From Megascapheus bottae (taxonomy: Eukaryota; Chordata; Mammalia; Rodentia; Geomyidae): a stretch of DNA of 64,000 nucleotides. The stretch's first letter is position 1; each line of letters starts with the position of its first letter. A model generated the notes under the pieces. It was not told the origin of the DNA, ran no database searches, and was given only the letters and a program-made list of their open reading frames with translations. The stretch covers positions 1,240,001-1,304,000 of the forward strand of contig JANJXV010000194.1 of the NCBI GenBank assembly GCA_024803745.1, written 5' to 3'. Made by a program: the position numbers and the translations under genes. Below are positions 34,175 to 47,523 of this stretch, piece by piece.

Positions 34175-35183
34175 TGCCCTAACCCTAGATGGAGAGCAGC
34201 CACTGACAGTGGTAGCTAAGGAGAGATCTGTTCCATAGCTATCAGGCCACCCAGCATGGGAGCCATAACCACTCCTCACCCAGGTAGAGGCCAATGGTTC
34301 TCCAGGTGCTACTGACATTGCGCCACCCCTAGCCCTGGGTACACGTGACATTCCCTCCACAAGGAGCAGGACTAAGTGAAGGATCAGGAAGCTGCCTATG
34401 GGCTTCAGATGATGGCCAGGCTGGCACTACAGATGGCCTCACTCTGTCACCACCTTCCCCTGCCTCCATCATTCCTCCTCATGCCTCTCTACCTCCCACC
34501 CATTAACCTTGGAAACCAATGAACTGGGCTCTCATCATTCCTCTCATCTCTTCACCCACCTTGCCATGCGTCCATCCCTCTGTCACTTCCACCCCACACA
34601 CATCCCAACACCAGCCACCCTGTAGCTTATGATGATCCCAGAGGAAGCTCTTGGTGAAGGGCTTGTGACCACAAAACAGTTACTATCACCCGCTCCGGCC
34701 TGATCCACCACAGAATAAGAACAGCCAAGCAGGCACACACTGCAGCACAGTTGCTCTGCTGCCACCCTGATTTCTTCATGGCCAGGACTTGGCTCTCCTC
34801 AGCCTCCCAGCTCAGTAACCAGAACATAGTGCTTTCACAGAGCCATGGATTCCAGTCTCCATGGACACAATGACATCAAGGTGATACCAACTTCCCATCT
34901 CTATATACTTCTAACTATGGGATGGGAGCTGAGGTTCTCTTCTGTGACTCCATCCGCTAAGAGGCTCATGCAGATTTCTATCCTTTGCTCATCATGGTGA
35001 CTCTTTGGTTAACAAGTCACTGCTGGGCTTCCAGTTCACCACATATAGAACCCATACTCCAACACTTTTCTTAGAAGGACTGATGACTTTTAAATATTCT
35101 CTAGTTTTAAATTTCTAGTTCCTTCTCTCTTTCATTTATTATTTCCCTTCCTCACATACTTCCCTTTTTTTACCTTCCTTCTT

Positions 35184-36567
35184 TCATTCCTGGCCTTGAA
35201 CTCAAGACCTCGAGCTTTTTCTTAGCTTTTCTTTGCTCAAGGTAGCACACTAGCTCTTGAGCCACAGCTCTACTTCAATCTTTGTTCTTGCTCTAAACTG
35301 GGAGTATGAGTCTCATGCATTTTTCCCTTTGCTGGGTTGGTTTTAAACCACAATACTAAGATCAGGATCCTGAATATGCCTCGGATTACAGGTATTATCT
35401 AATCAAAACAAATTCCTGATTTCTTTTTTAGACATAATTAGTTCTTTCAGGTGAGCCACCAGCCACTCATGCAAGAGCATTGCAGGATCCCAGCATTCAT
35501 CTTGTCTCCAGTCTTATTCCATCCATCTCACAATGGTCATCTAAAACACCCTGCTGCATGCCTGAAGTCGCAAGGAACGTTCTCAACGCCATGAGAAGCC
35601 CCCTTAAGCTCTGCCTCAGACATGCCCAGCCCCCATCCCACTTCCACATGAGCATTTGTTTAGGAGAAATTTCCTGAGTACATCATCATCTTTTCCTCAC
35701 CATTCAAATTTCATCTTTGGAGTCATTTCTCCCAGACAAAGAGGAACATGATCCATGGTTTGATAGCAGCTCCAGCTTCATAGTCCCAGCCACCAACACC
35801 CCCCCATTACCCTGCCAGACACCTGAATTCAAGGACAATGTTTTCACTACCCCTGACTCTTATCAAATGTTTTAACTTATACAGTGCATTAAAATAATTT
35901 TACTAAATGGAATAAACACATGGCATCATGCTTCAGAATCTTTGCACCTGAACTTTTAGTGAATCACAGACACACCAGCATTTCTGTAGCCAACAGAAAT
36001 CTTAGCTTTGAGATTTCAGCATTCCTGGTATCCAAGTTTGGATGTGCTTACACTGCCCTTAATGGGGCACTTCAATCACACAATCCCAAAACAATCACTG
36101 TCATTTGACATTCACTGGTAGGTGATGCTAGGAAAAAGACTGATGTGCCAACTCCATGCTGGCTTGACCTATGCCATCTTCAAACCTGGAGCAAGTGGGG
36201 CTCCTCTCTCCATGACATCTTTTGTGTACTACCCCAGGAGGACCTTTACATTGAGGCAAAATTATGAAGACTATCTCTACCAGCAAAGATTCCAGTGAGA
36301 TGTGCCTACATGGATAAAGCTAAAATCTCACTAAAGTGAGGTTGTTGGCAGTGCTGGAGCCTGAACTCAGGGCCTGGGCACTAAGCATTTGTACTCAAGA
36401 CTAGCCCTTTACCACTTGAGCCCAAATTCCATTCCCAGCTGTTTTTATTTTTGGTAGTAAGAATCTATCAGACTTTCCTGTTCTAGGTGACTTGGAACTT
36501 CCATACTCAGATCTCAGCCTCGTGACCAGCCTGGATTAAAAGTGTGGATCAGCCATGCGCCACACCT
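35184..36567 (-). mobile_element. Two composite SINEs (copy 2)
   Basis: 35184-35404 and 36346-36567 are counterparts of 1012-1232 and 2174-2395. The sequence between them shows nothing I recognise. Confidence 0.7.
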
Positions 36568-36957
36568 GAGGACTTTTGCCAGCACATTTTTTCCCAAAAA
36601 TTAGAAGAGGAAGATGTGGGAGGGTTGGGCTCATCCTGCCCTGCATATGAAGGAGAGCATCAGCGCCTGAACTTCATTCCCTGTTGTAGGCTGCTGGAGG
36701 AAAAGGAAGCAAATAGGCACAGGCTGGCAGCAGATGCCACAGAACAACTTGTGACCAAGACTCCCAGAGCAGACCTCAGAATCAATGACAGAGTTGGATC
36801 TACCCAGTAACAGAGGCAGTAGTGACACCTGAAACTGCGAGTTTGAGCCTTTGGTGCTAGTAAACAGGGCCACCTATGTCTCAATGAGAAAGGTGAGATT
36901 TTGGTGGAGAAGGTGAGATTAAACATTATGTATCATGCCAGAAGACAGACTATAAGG

Positions 36958-37440
36958 GGTCTTTTATTATTCCAAGTGAAATTTTGGATTTCCTCTTCTG
37001 TTTCTTTAAAGAATAACATTGGGATATTGATGAATATTGCACTGAATTTGTAGATAGTCCCTATCAAGATTGCCATTTTTACAATATTACTTCTTCCAAA
37101 CCAGGAGCATAGGTTTTTGCATTTCCTCAGTTCTGCGTTAATTTCCTTCTCCAGAGTTTATAGTTCCATCAAAAAGATGCTTTACATTCTAAGTTAATTC
37201 CTAGGTATTTTATTGTCTTTGATAGCAAAATGAGTTGCTATCCTGATTCTTGCCTCATTCCTCTCATTTGTTGGCATATAGGAAGGCAGTTGACATTGAG
37301 GGTTAATTTTATACCCTGCTACCATACCAAAGTTTTATATCAGCTCAAGCAGCTTCGGAGTAGAGTCTATAGGGTTCTTTAAACACAGAATCATGTCATC
37401 TGTAAGGAGAGAAAGTTTCAGTTCCTCTTTCCCTTTTCCT
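36958..37440 (-). mobile_element. L1 inverted half of twin-primed insertion (copy 2)
   Basis: Same element as 2786-3268, with identical structure and junction and a few substitutions. The insertion predates the tandem duplication. Confidence 0.84.
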
Positions 37441-37827
37441 CCTCACTCCAGTTAGAATGGCCAAGATTCAGAAATCTAATAACGTATGCTGCAGGGGATG
37501 TGGCCAGGAGGGATCACTACTACACTGCTGGTGGGATTGCAAACTGGTTCAACCACTATGGAAAGCACTATGGCAGTATCCCAAAAAGACTAAACATAGA
37601 GCTCCCCTGTGATCCAGCAATTTCACTACTTGCCAATCGTCCAGATAGGACACACTAAATTCACTAGAACAATAACATTTATCACAGCACTATTTACTAT
37701 AACAAAGGTATGGAACCAACCCAGATGCCCGTCAGTTGATGGGTAGATCAAATATGGTATTTTTACACAATGGAATTCTGTGCTTCTGTCAGAAAGAATG
37801 ACATAGACGAATTAGTAAGGAAATAGA
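37441..37827 (+). mobile_element. L1 sense half of twin-primed insertion (copy 2)
   Basis: Counterpart of 3269-3655; ends at the same CT-rich region. Confidence 0.84.
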
Positions 37828-37904
37828 AAGACTGTAAAGTTTAGAAATTAGTTTCTGTCTCCTTCTCCCTCTCCTTCTCTATCTCTGTAAAATTTAGAAG
37901 TTCC

Positions 37905-37983
37905 TGTTTCTCTCTCTTTTCTCTCTTTCTCTCTCTCTTTCTGTCTCTCTCTTTCTGTCTCTCTCTGTCTCTCTGTCTCTCTG

Positions 37984-38074
<91 letters not shown>
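37905..38074. repeat. (CT)n microsatellite (copy 2)
   Basis: Counterpart of 3736-3870, longer by roughly 30 bp, with more GTCT interruptions. Confidence 0.95.
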
Positions 38075-38077
<3 letters not shown>

Positions 38078-38248
38078 ATCCTTAGGCTTGAACTCAGGGC
38101 CTGAGCTACTTTTGCTCAAGGTTAGCACTCTACCATTTGAACCACAGTGCTGCTTCTGGCTTGCTCTTTTCACGTAGTATTGAGGAATCTAACCCAGGCC
38201 TTCATCCTTGATAGGTTAGCACTCTACCACTAAGCCACACAGTCAGCT
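38075..38248 (-). mobile_element. IDL-Geo-like SINE (copy 2)
   Basis: Counterpart of 3871-4044. Confidence 0.8.
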
Positions 38249-38489
38249 TTTAGAGGTTCCTGACAAAGGTTTTCCTACATGCTATTATTTCTTCTGTGAG
38301 TGCTCTTAATGCTTGCTGAAGGTTGACTTTGTTTAGAAGACTTACCCTAATGCTCCCATATACAGAGATTCTATATATAGCTAAATGTTTTTCATTACTC
38401 AGAATTTCTCTATTGTGTATGTTCTGAAATGTACTGAAGACTGACTTCTGATTAAAAGTCATTGCACATTTGTTCTATTCATTAGTTTT

Positions 38490-38989
38490 CTTTTCTTCTA
38501 TGGGAATCAGGTTTGTGATGAACACAGAAGTATGCCTTCCAGGTCAAACACTTTCCACATTTGTAATATTCACAAGGTTTTTCTCTCCTATGTGCATTTT
38601 ATACTTAGTCATACGTTCATGATGGATTTTTCATATTCTTATATTCATACGATTTTTATCCTGTGTCTGTGTGGTATCATGCAAACTCAACTATGAGTTC
38701 TTCAAAAAAATTTCCCTTTCATTTTATTCATAGGATTCTATCCTGTGGGTGTTTAGTGATAAATCTTGACTTGTGCCTTCTGGGGAAAAGACTGAACATT
38801 TGCTACATTCATTAAGGGTTTTATCTTGTGTTGGTTCTGTGACACAAGCTGAGTTTTCTTCCACAGACTAAAAAGTCTTTCCTATTTATTACATTGCTAA
38901 GGCTTCTCATATGTGTGAACTCTCTTACGCTTCCTGAAGGGTGAATACTGCACGAAAGACTTTCAACTTTGGTTATATTCCTAAGATTT
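38490..38989 (-). pseudogene. Decayed zinc-finger tail (copy 2)
   Basis: Same degenerate finger remnants as 4286-4785, with stops and shifts at matching places. It differs by a handful of substitutions, so the decay predates the duplication. Confidence 0.68.
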
Positions 38990-40466
38990 CTAATATGTGT
39001 GAATTCTGTTATGCCTCCTGTAATGTGACTTCCATCTGAAGGTCTTACCACATTTGATGCACTCGTACAGTTTCTCTCCTGTGTGTGTTCTCTGATGCAA
39101 TTTGAGGGAAGACTTCCATTTGAAAGACATTCCACATCGGTTACATTCATAAGGTTTTTCTCCTGTTTGAATTGTCATATGCATGTTGAGGTTTGGCTTC
39201 TGTGTGAAGGACTTTTCACATATGTTACACTCATAAGGAGTTTCTCCTGAGTATATTCTCTGATGAACATGGAGTTTTACCTTCCATTTGAAAGACTTTC
39301 CGCATTCACTACATGCATAAGTTTTCTCTCCTGTGTGTGTTCTATTATGCCCATCAAGATATGACTTCCACTTGAAGGTCTTTCCACATTTGTTGCACAC
39401 ATAAGGTTTCTCTCCTGTGTGTGTTCTTTGATGCAATTTGAGGGAAGATTTCTGTCGGAAAGACTTTACACATTGGTTACATTCATAAGGTTTCACTCCT
39501 GTGTGTATTCTCTGATGAACACAAAGTTTTCCCTTCCCTTGGAAAGACTTTCCACATTCATTACACTTATAAGATTTCTCTCCTGTGTGTGTTATTTGAT
39601 GAACTCGAAGGTGTATCTTCTGGGTGAAAGACTTTTCACATTTGTTACATTCATAAGGTTTCTCTTCTGTGTGTCTTCTCTGGTGCAAAGTGAGGTATGA
39701 TTTCAGTCTAAAAGTCTTCCCACATTTATCCCATTCATAAGATTTCTCTTCTGTGTGAGATCTCTGATGTGTGCTGATTGCTGAATTCTGGGCAGAAATT
39801 TTATTACGTTCCTCATATTCATAAGGTTTGTCTTCTCTTGGAGATTGAGGTTGGAGCGTCAGGTCTGACTTCTCAGAAATTAATTTTCACACTTGATGTA
39901 CGCATCACATATCTCAGGATATTTGCTCTGAGGTATTGTAAGGCGTATTTCATTACTGAAAGATTTCTCACATTCACTACATATATGAGGAGTCTCTCCT
40001 GTGTACATTTTCGGATGTGTAGTGATGGTCGGTGTTAAGTACAATATTTTTCATCACACAGTACATTTAGCAGTTTTCCTCCCTCCCTGAAGAATTTCTT
40101 GGGCAGGGAGAACAGAATTATGATACTGCAGATCTTTTGGACTGTCACAATCATGAATAAAATGCTCTGAATAGCCGATGGATTTTTTAAGAACAGGAGA
40201 CATACGAGATCTATATGCAGTATGCATCTCATCAGGCTTAGGAGACAGAAGCATGTTCTGACACTTTATGAACTCCTCAGTCCTCACCCCTAAGTTGTTA
40301 CCGTTATTACTAATCAGCTCTGGATTATGTGTAGAGCTCAAATTTAAAGTTGTTGCAAATCTCACGTTTTCCTCCACTTCACTACTACTTGCAACTGCTA
40401 CTTCACAAAGACATTCATGTGGACTTTCCTGGCATGTCTTGAACACATTTTCCATTACCTGGACAT
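38990..40466 (-). pseudogene. Zinc-finger exon: linker and C2H2 fingers, frame-disrupted (copy 2)
   Basis: Same layout as 4786-6262: linker open to the TGA at 40054, two finger remnants in shifted frames, then an open finger run from 39688 to the stop at 38990. Differences from copy 1 include restoration of the first cysteine of the seventh finger (YECNRC; base 39145 a against 4941 c) and GKLCVHQRIH instead of GKFRVHQRIH in the second finger. The fifth and sixth fingers lack the last His here too. Six of eight fingers keep all four zinc ligands. Confidence 0.88.
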
Positions 40467-40894
40467 CTAAAATGAGTCATAGAAAAAAAGACACAAACAT
40501 ACATGAGATACAAATATTCCTTACTGTAAAGATAATGACTTTACTTTCCCATCCTAAGTGTTAGATATTTTAAAATATAAAAGTGGAAATTGATTTGTGA
40601 GAAATATATGCTTTTCTCCCTAACCTATTAAGAAAATGATATTTTACAATGACCAATAATGTTTTTCTGTGTTTTAGTTCTCTTTTTATATCACAGGAAA
40701 TATTTATTGAAATTACCCATCTATGTATTGCTACAGTTTTAAGCTGAATACTACCTATAATATACCTGCAGCTATTTTTTTCAAATACTGTTTTGTTTAT
40801 ACATTGAGGAATAGCTGCCTTTCTTTTATTTTTGAGAAATACTCTAAATATTGTGCTGTTTTGCATCTTTTTAAAACTTTCTTTCCTTTTCTTT

Positions 40895-41714
40895 TCTTTT
40901 TTTTTTGTAGTTCATAGGCCTCGGCCCTGTCCCTGAACACTTCAGCAGAAGACTATAACCCCTATCCTTGAGCTACAGCCCCACTTCCTGTTTTCTAGAG
41001 TTAACTACTGATAACAGTCTCACGTCCTGAGTACCAGATAGGATTACCTCACCCAGTTTCAATGCTGTTTGCTTATTAACCATTAAGTGAGGAACACGAA
41101 TTTTTTCTAGATTCAGCGGCCACAAGTTTGGTTTATATGTCTGTTTGCCTTTGATCCAAGCAAGAACGATTCTTGAGAGTAAGGTCTTACACCTATATCC
41201 CTTCAGTTACAACTTCTCACTAAAGTCTCAATTTAGGTATTTGTGGGAATTTTGAAATTTATTTCTTTCCATTTGAAGTCTTATAAAAATTCCTTTTCTA
41301 ACACTCCTGTCCCTCAGAACCATGGAAGACCAGAAAATCCCCAGCTCATTGTCTAGTTAATTTTCTTATGTTGATTGAAACTTTGTTGTTTTTTTTCCTT
41401 CCATTCCTGGGTTTGAACTTAGGACCTAACCACTGTCCTTGGGTTTTCTCAAGACTAGAACCCTACCAATGAATTCATTACTTCTGGCTTTTTCTATGTA
41501 TGTTGTAATAAGGAAGAAAACCTGTGTCTTTGTGCATGCTAGGCAAGCACTCTACCACTAGGCTCAATTTCTGGTGGAAACGTCTGGTTTTGAATACCAG
41601 TCTCTTCCTACCAGCATAAAGATATTATCCTTATCAGAGAATAATGCCCTGACTTATTCCTTGTTTGCTCAATCATTTATAGTCTTAGTTTTAAAGAAAT
41701 GAAAGAATGATATT

Positions 41715-41760
<46 letters not shown>

Positions 41761-41792
41761 TTTTCTTCCTTCCCTCTTTCTTCCCTCTTTCT

Positions 41793-41860
<68 letters not shown>

Positions 41861-42090
41861 GTTTTGCGGTCATGGGACTTGAATTCTAGACCTGGCTGTT
41901 CTTCCTGAGCTCTTCAGCTCAAGGCTACTGCCCTATGTCTTTAGACTCAACCCCACTTCTCATTTTCTATTGGTTCATTGGAGAGAAGAGTCTAAGGTGT
42001 TTTTGTGATAGGTCAGTCTTTGAACCTTGATCCTCAGATCTCAGCCTCCTAAGTAGCTAGGATTACAGGCATGAGCCACGGGCTCATGGC
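40895..42090 (-). mobile_element. Three antisense SINEs (copy 2)
   Basis: 40895-41065, 41390-41575 and 41861-42090 match 6690-6860, 7190-7370 and 7583-7812. The TTTC repeat lies just before the third. Confidence 0.8.
41713..41860. repeat. (TTTC)n microsatellite, expanded and interrupted (copy 2)
   Basis: Counterpart of 7510-7582 but about twice as long. It has a central block of CCTT/CCCTCTTT variants (41756-41792) between two purer TTTC runs. Confidence 0.95.
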
Positions 42091-42189
42091 TTTCTCATTT
42101 TATTTTGTTTCACAGTGATTTCTACAGAGAAATCTAACTTTAACTCTACTGCCACATAGAATTCATCATATCACCCTATGATTCTTGGT

Positions 42190-42360
42190 GCCGGGGGTTT
42201 GGGCTAGCATGCACAAAGACCTGGTTCAGTTCCTTGGTACTACATACAAAGAAAAAGCCAGAAGTGGTGCTATGACTCAAGAAGTAGAGAGCTAGCCCTG
42301 AGAAAACCCAAGGACCATGCTCAGTCCCTGAGACCAAGCATAGGATTGGGAAAAGAAAAG
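42190..42360 (+). mobile_element. IDL-Geo-like SINE (copy 2)
   Basis: Counterpart of 7912-8083. Confidence 0.8.
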
Positions 42361-42503
42361 GATTCTTGATTCATTCACAAAGAATTCCATAGGTTCCACA
42401 CAGGATTTAGGGTTACTAAGAATATTATTGCTCAGTACATCACAACATGAACTTACCAATGGGGCTCAGGCTCCAACATCAATATGAAGATGCATTCACT
42501 CAC

Positions 42504-42593
42504 CTGTGATATTCTTGTCAGAGGAATTTCCTATCCAGAATTCTGCACAGTGCTCTAGCTTGTCAATTAATACAGGTTTGGGAACACAGGGAA
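42504..42593 (-). CDS. KRAB-B box exon (copy 2)
   Basis: A 90-bp exon with intact splice signals, reading PCVPKPVLIDKLEHCAEFW after the split first codon. That codon becomes G/TT (Val) instead of G/GT (Gly) through one substitution at the first exon base, which also changes the base just after the acceptor AG. Phase 1 is kept on both sides. Confidence 0.82.
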
Positions 42594-42764
42594 CTGTAAA
42601 TTAGAAACAGTAGAGAATTATTGCTTATGCTGTGTCATCATTGCTTTAAGTTCGCAGACATCCTACTCACAAGTTATCTATTAAATCTTTTCTCTCATTT
42701 CTCACTGGCTCCATGGTTGACTTTTCCCCAGCTCTGGATTCATTTTGTATGGCATAAACTTAGC

Positions 42765-43020
42765 TGTCTTGCTCAAGGCTAGAAAAATACCAGTTTGAGT
42801 CCCAGCTCCACTTACATGCATAGGTCTTCATGCATTCTAGGCAAGCACTCAACCACAAAGTCAAACTCTTGACACTCCACTAACATTTTTGAGGGGTTAC
42901 TTGGAGTTATAGAGTTTCATGGCAATTTTATGCCATTGCTGGCTTCAAATTAGAATTCTTAGATTTCTTCCTCCTGAATATTTTAAGATTACAGGCATGA
43001 AACATTGCACCTAGTGCCAG
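42765..43020 (-). mobile_element. ID-like and B1-like fragments (copy 2)
   Basis: Counterpart of 8490-8745. Confidence 0.65.
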
Positions 43021-43269
43021 GTTTCCATTATAAACTCACTGTTTAGTGATTTGTAGATCCTATTTCCAATAATGATATATATTCTATTCTGGATGGTTTA
43101 TCCACTTACAATTACTGTGTAAGTTTGGAATGTCGTCTCCATTAGAGGAAACATAATTTAGAATTGTTGTCAAAGTATCCTGAAGGTATCCTGAAGAATG
43201 AGTACAAAATTACCTTAGGTTTTCTTTAGAAAGTAATAATACTTCTCAGGGCCTGGAATCTTTCATTTA

Positions 43270-43545
<276 letters not shown>

Positions 43546-43617
43546 TTATTCTTTTTTTGTTGGAATTGTATTCCTTTACTTAAATCTTTAGACTTACATG
43601 AAATATTGACCTGAAAA

Positions 43618-43850
43618 GCTTAGGGATGGTGCCTAGGCCCAGACTTCAAGTCCCAAGACCCACAAAAAAATAAAAAGGCAAGCCAGGTGTTGGTGGCTCA
43701 CGCCTGTCATCCTAGCTACTCAGGAGACTGAGATCTGAGGACCATGGTTTCAAAGCCAGCCTGGCACAAAATTCCATGAGACTCCTTTCCAATTACCCAC
43801 CATAAAATGTTTAATGGCTTGTGGCATATCATGGTAGAGCAATTGTGGTA
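43618..43850 (+). mobile_element. Right-monomer end plus composite SINE (copy 2)
   Basis: Counterpart of 9342-9570. Confidence 0.82.
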
Positions 43851-44054
43851 TCGACAGAAATAAGTCGGGGGAGTAGATTTAGGTTATAAATGGAATTATT
43901 CCATTGAAAAGGAACTATATTATATGATGACATATGCTGATACTGAGAGAATATTGCAAAATCTTAGGGTATCAAGTAATAATACTGTGAAGTACACCCA
44001 GAACGTTAATGTTCTATGTCTGGCATAATAATCACTTGGGGAAGAAACTATTTT

Positions 44055-44304
44055 TTCTTTTTTTTTTGGCTGGGGGATTTGTAAGGCTTGAACTCTGGGC
44101 CTGGGCACTGTTCCTGAGCTCTTCAACTCAAGGCTATCACCCTACCTATGAAGACACAGTGCCATTTCCCATGTTCTAGTGGTTAACTGTCGATGAGAGT
44201 CTCATAGACTTTCTAATGCCCAGGCTGGCTTTGAACCAAATCTTTAGATATCAGCCTGATATCTGAGTAGCTAGGATTACAGGTAGAATTCACTGCACCT
44301 GGCA
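44055..44304 (-). mobile_element. Composite SINE (copy 2)
   Basis: Counterpart of 9768-10018. Confidence 0.85.
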
Positions 44305-44696
44305 AGAAATTTATTTCTTGCTGTTTTATACTACAAATTTACTGTATGTTTTACTTTTTCAAAAAGACTGAGGATGACCTTTGTTCTGTATATAACGGGA
44401 AGAGGGGTAGGGAGCTGTGAGCAGAACAACTGAGGAGCAATACTCAGGGTAGGACAATAGCCTTAAACTAAAGAGCTCACGGCCCAAGGTCCAAGCCCCA
44501 TGACTTTCCCCACTACCCCACAAAAAAGGGAAAAAAATTGGTGATTGGAGAGGATTTTCTAAAAAGAATATATAGAAATAGTAGTTTAAAATGTAGAAAG
44601 AAGTTCAATATTAACAGTCATGAGAAAAATTAAAATTACAATGAAATCATTACTTTAAGTATATTAATATAAATATAGTTTTAAACAAAAAGATCC

Positions 44697-44709
44697 ACAT
44701 ACACACACA

Positions 44710-44742
<33 letters not shown>
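44697..44742. repeat. (CA)n microsatellite (copy 2)
   Basis: Counterpart of 10411-10440 with about eight more CA units. Confidence 0.9.
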
Positions 44743-44745
<3 letters not shown>

Positions 44746-45401
44746 TACAAAAAAACAACTTTCAAAGTCTAACTATTACTGGGAAGGTAGTGAGAAGAAG
44801 TAGAACTTTGGAATAGTTCTGCAAGGAATATAAAACAATCAAAAATTGCGTGGAGAGTGCTAAAAAAAGTACTAAATATAGAATTACATAGAAATATGGT
44901 CCAACACTTCTATTTCTAGATTTGTACCTAATGGAAGAGAAAGCAGAGACTAGAACAAATATGTGGAGAATCCATTCACAACTATTAATAATAATCCAAA
45001 GATAGAAATATGCAAAACAATGCATTGAAAAGGAAGAACATTTTACTGTATTTTACAGATGAATCTTGATTACAGTAAACTAAAAATACAGCAGTCATAA
45101 AGGAAGAGCTAGGGTATGTTTTCCCTTCCAGAGCTTCCAAGGATCAACAAACCCTTAGAGCCAAAAAGCACGATGGTTCCAGAGAATGGAGTAGAGAGGA
45201 ACAGGAGCTGAATGTTTAATGATTATACATGGAAGATGAAAATTGCTCTAGATGGGTAGAATGAAGAGAGAACTGTACCCTAAACAATGGTTATGTAGCC
45301 ACACAGGATGGGAAACACCTATACTCTCTGATCTTGGGAAACTCAAGAAGGATTTCTAGCCATGCTGGATGCATGGAAAGATCTATCATAAAAACTAATG
45401 T

Positions 45402-45820
45402 GGAGGGGCTGGGAGTTTGGCATAGTTGTAGAGTGCTTGTATGAAGACGAAGTTTCAATTCCGCAGTACCACATACACAGAAAAAACCAGAAGTAGTGCT
45501 GTGGCTCAAGTAGAAGATCACTAGGCTTGAGGAAAGCTGAAGGACAGTGCTTAAACCGAGTTTAAAAAAAACCCAGAAAGCTGAGCATGATGGGATGGTG
45601 GCCCTCTTCTATAATCCTAGATACTCAGGAGGCTGAGATCTGAGGATCAAGGTTTAAAGCCATCCTGGCACAAAAAGACCTGAGACACTTATCTCCAATT
45701 TACCTTTAGAAAATGGGAAGTGGGGCTTGGCTCCAGGGTAAGGTGGTAGCCTGGAGCTGAAGAGCTCAGGGATAGTGCCCAGGCTGAGTTCAAGATCTAT
45801 GACCCACCAAAAAAAACCCA
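45402..45820 (+). mobile_element. IDL-Geo-like and composite SINEs (copy 2)
   Basis: Counterparts of 11098-11277 and 11290-11530. A short deletion here removes the end of the first SINE. Confidence 0.84.
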
Positions 45821-46265
45821 AAAAACAAAAAATAAGATGGAAAACATTGGATTCTGTGAATTTTATCAGGCATATAAATGTCTTTTTTTACGGTTGAAAT
45901 AACAAATTGTTTGGAAAAAAGTTTTTACCTAGAAATGTACACTACAAATGGAATTAACAACAAACACAAAATATGCAAAAGATACAAATTATCACAATAT
46001 GGGTATCCTGCTTCTGTATCTTTCACTGACTCCTGTTCAAATGAGTCACATATTCTGAATGATTTCTCCCAGTCGATATATGCCACAAGTGTTAGCTTGT
46101 ACTGTACTTCTTGGGAAATCAAAAGCAAATACTAAGCAAATGTGTGTTAGATTTTGTCAACAGTGATATTTCAAATATAAATCCCTACTCATTGCATTAT
46201 TTAATATCAATGCCGGAATCTAACTTACACTGGCAGAATCTTCAATCTTTTGAGAATCTTCAAAA

Positions 46266-47523
46266 GGGTGTGTAAATATTTAGGATCGTTATGTCTTCCT
46301 GGAGGAAAGATCCCTTTAGTAGTATGTAGTAACCTTCTTTGTCTTTTCTTACTAATTTTAGTTTGAAGTCTATTGTATCTGATATGAGGATGGCAACTCC
46401 AGCCTGTTTATGGGGGCAGTTAGCTTGATAGAGTTTATTCCAACCTCTCACTTTCAAAAGATGATTATTTTGGGGTAAGATATGTCTCTTGAAGACAGCA
46501 GAACGATGGCTCTTGCTTTTTGATCCAACTAGACAGCCTATGCCATTTAATTGGAGAGTTAAGTCCATTGATATTGAGAGTTAGGATTGAGAGATATTTA
46601 TTAGTTCCCACCATTTTAAAAAGCTTTTAGTAGGGCCTGTGTCTTGACAGTTCTTGTAGTCCTTAGACGGTATGCTGTTTAGGTGCCATTTCTTTCCATA
46701 TATTGCATTTATTTTTGTTTTCTATGTAGAGAGCATCTTTGAGAATTCTCTGTAGTGTTGGTTTTGTTTCGACATATTGTTGCAGCTTTTCCCTGGAATG
46801 GAATGCTTTTCTTGTTCCCTCAGTTATGAATGAGAGCTTAGCTGGCTACAGTATTCTTGGTTGGTAGTTATTTGATTTAAGGGCATGACATATATGCTTC
46901 CAGTCACTTCGGGGTTGCATGGTCTCTTGTGACATCTGGTGTTATTCTGAATGGTTTGCCTTTGTAGGTTACTAATCCCTTTTCCCTGGCTGCCTTTAGG
47001 ATCTTTCCTTTCGTTTCTATTGATCCAGTTCGGATCACAATGTGGCGGTGGGATGTTCTTTTTCTGTTCAGGTCTGTTTGGGGTTCTAAAAGCTTCTCGT
47101 ATCTGGATGGGCCTGCCCTTCTGGATATTTGGGAAATTCTCTGAGATGACTCCCTGAAGTATATTTCCAATACCATTGACCTCTTTCTCCACGCCCTCCT
47201 CAATACCAACTAGCCTTAAATTAGGCTTCCTAATTGTATCTTGGACCTCCTGAAGCGCTCTCTCATATTTCCTAGATTTGGATTGACTCATTTTCTGTTC
47301 TTTATAATACCTAAATTATATTCAGCAGAGGTCCAGAGATAGAAAAAAAGAATGAGAGAGGTCAGGGGAGGTGCAAGAGTATTAACGTAGGAGTGTAAGA
47401 ATATTGTAGTAATGAAGAAAAGTTATAGCATAAGGATAACTGACATAAGTTGGTAAGTAGGTAGCATATTTGAGTACAAAGTTTGGAAAGTATTAGAATA
47501 AAACTTACGTGTTGCTGCACGAC
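46266..47523 (-). mobile_element. L1 5' fragment with internal deletion (copy 2)
   Basis: Same left border as the copy 1 element at 11972. Contains the start of ORF2 (46568-46260 frame: GWNKLYQANCPHKQAGVAIL, EDITILNIYTP) and the ORF1 C-terminal half (47291-46824). It then jumps at about 47.33 kb directly to 5'UTR sequence, omitting the ORF1 coiled coil. It ends at 47523 in a junction with ORF2 sequence that shares tagc. Confidence 0.85.

Noticed and set aside
34175..34175. Base 34175 as the duplication breakpoint
   Set aside because: The match begins there only because the window begins inside copy 1; the real junction could be anywhere in the preceding unit.
41691..41889. Lys/Glu/Arg and Ser/Phe/Leu repeat frames over the TTTC tract
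   Set aside because: Tetranucleotide repeat read in frame on both strands; no flanking coding sequence.
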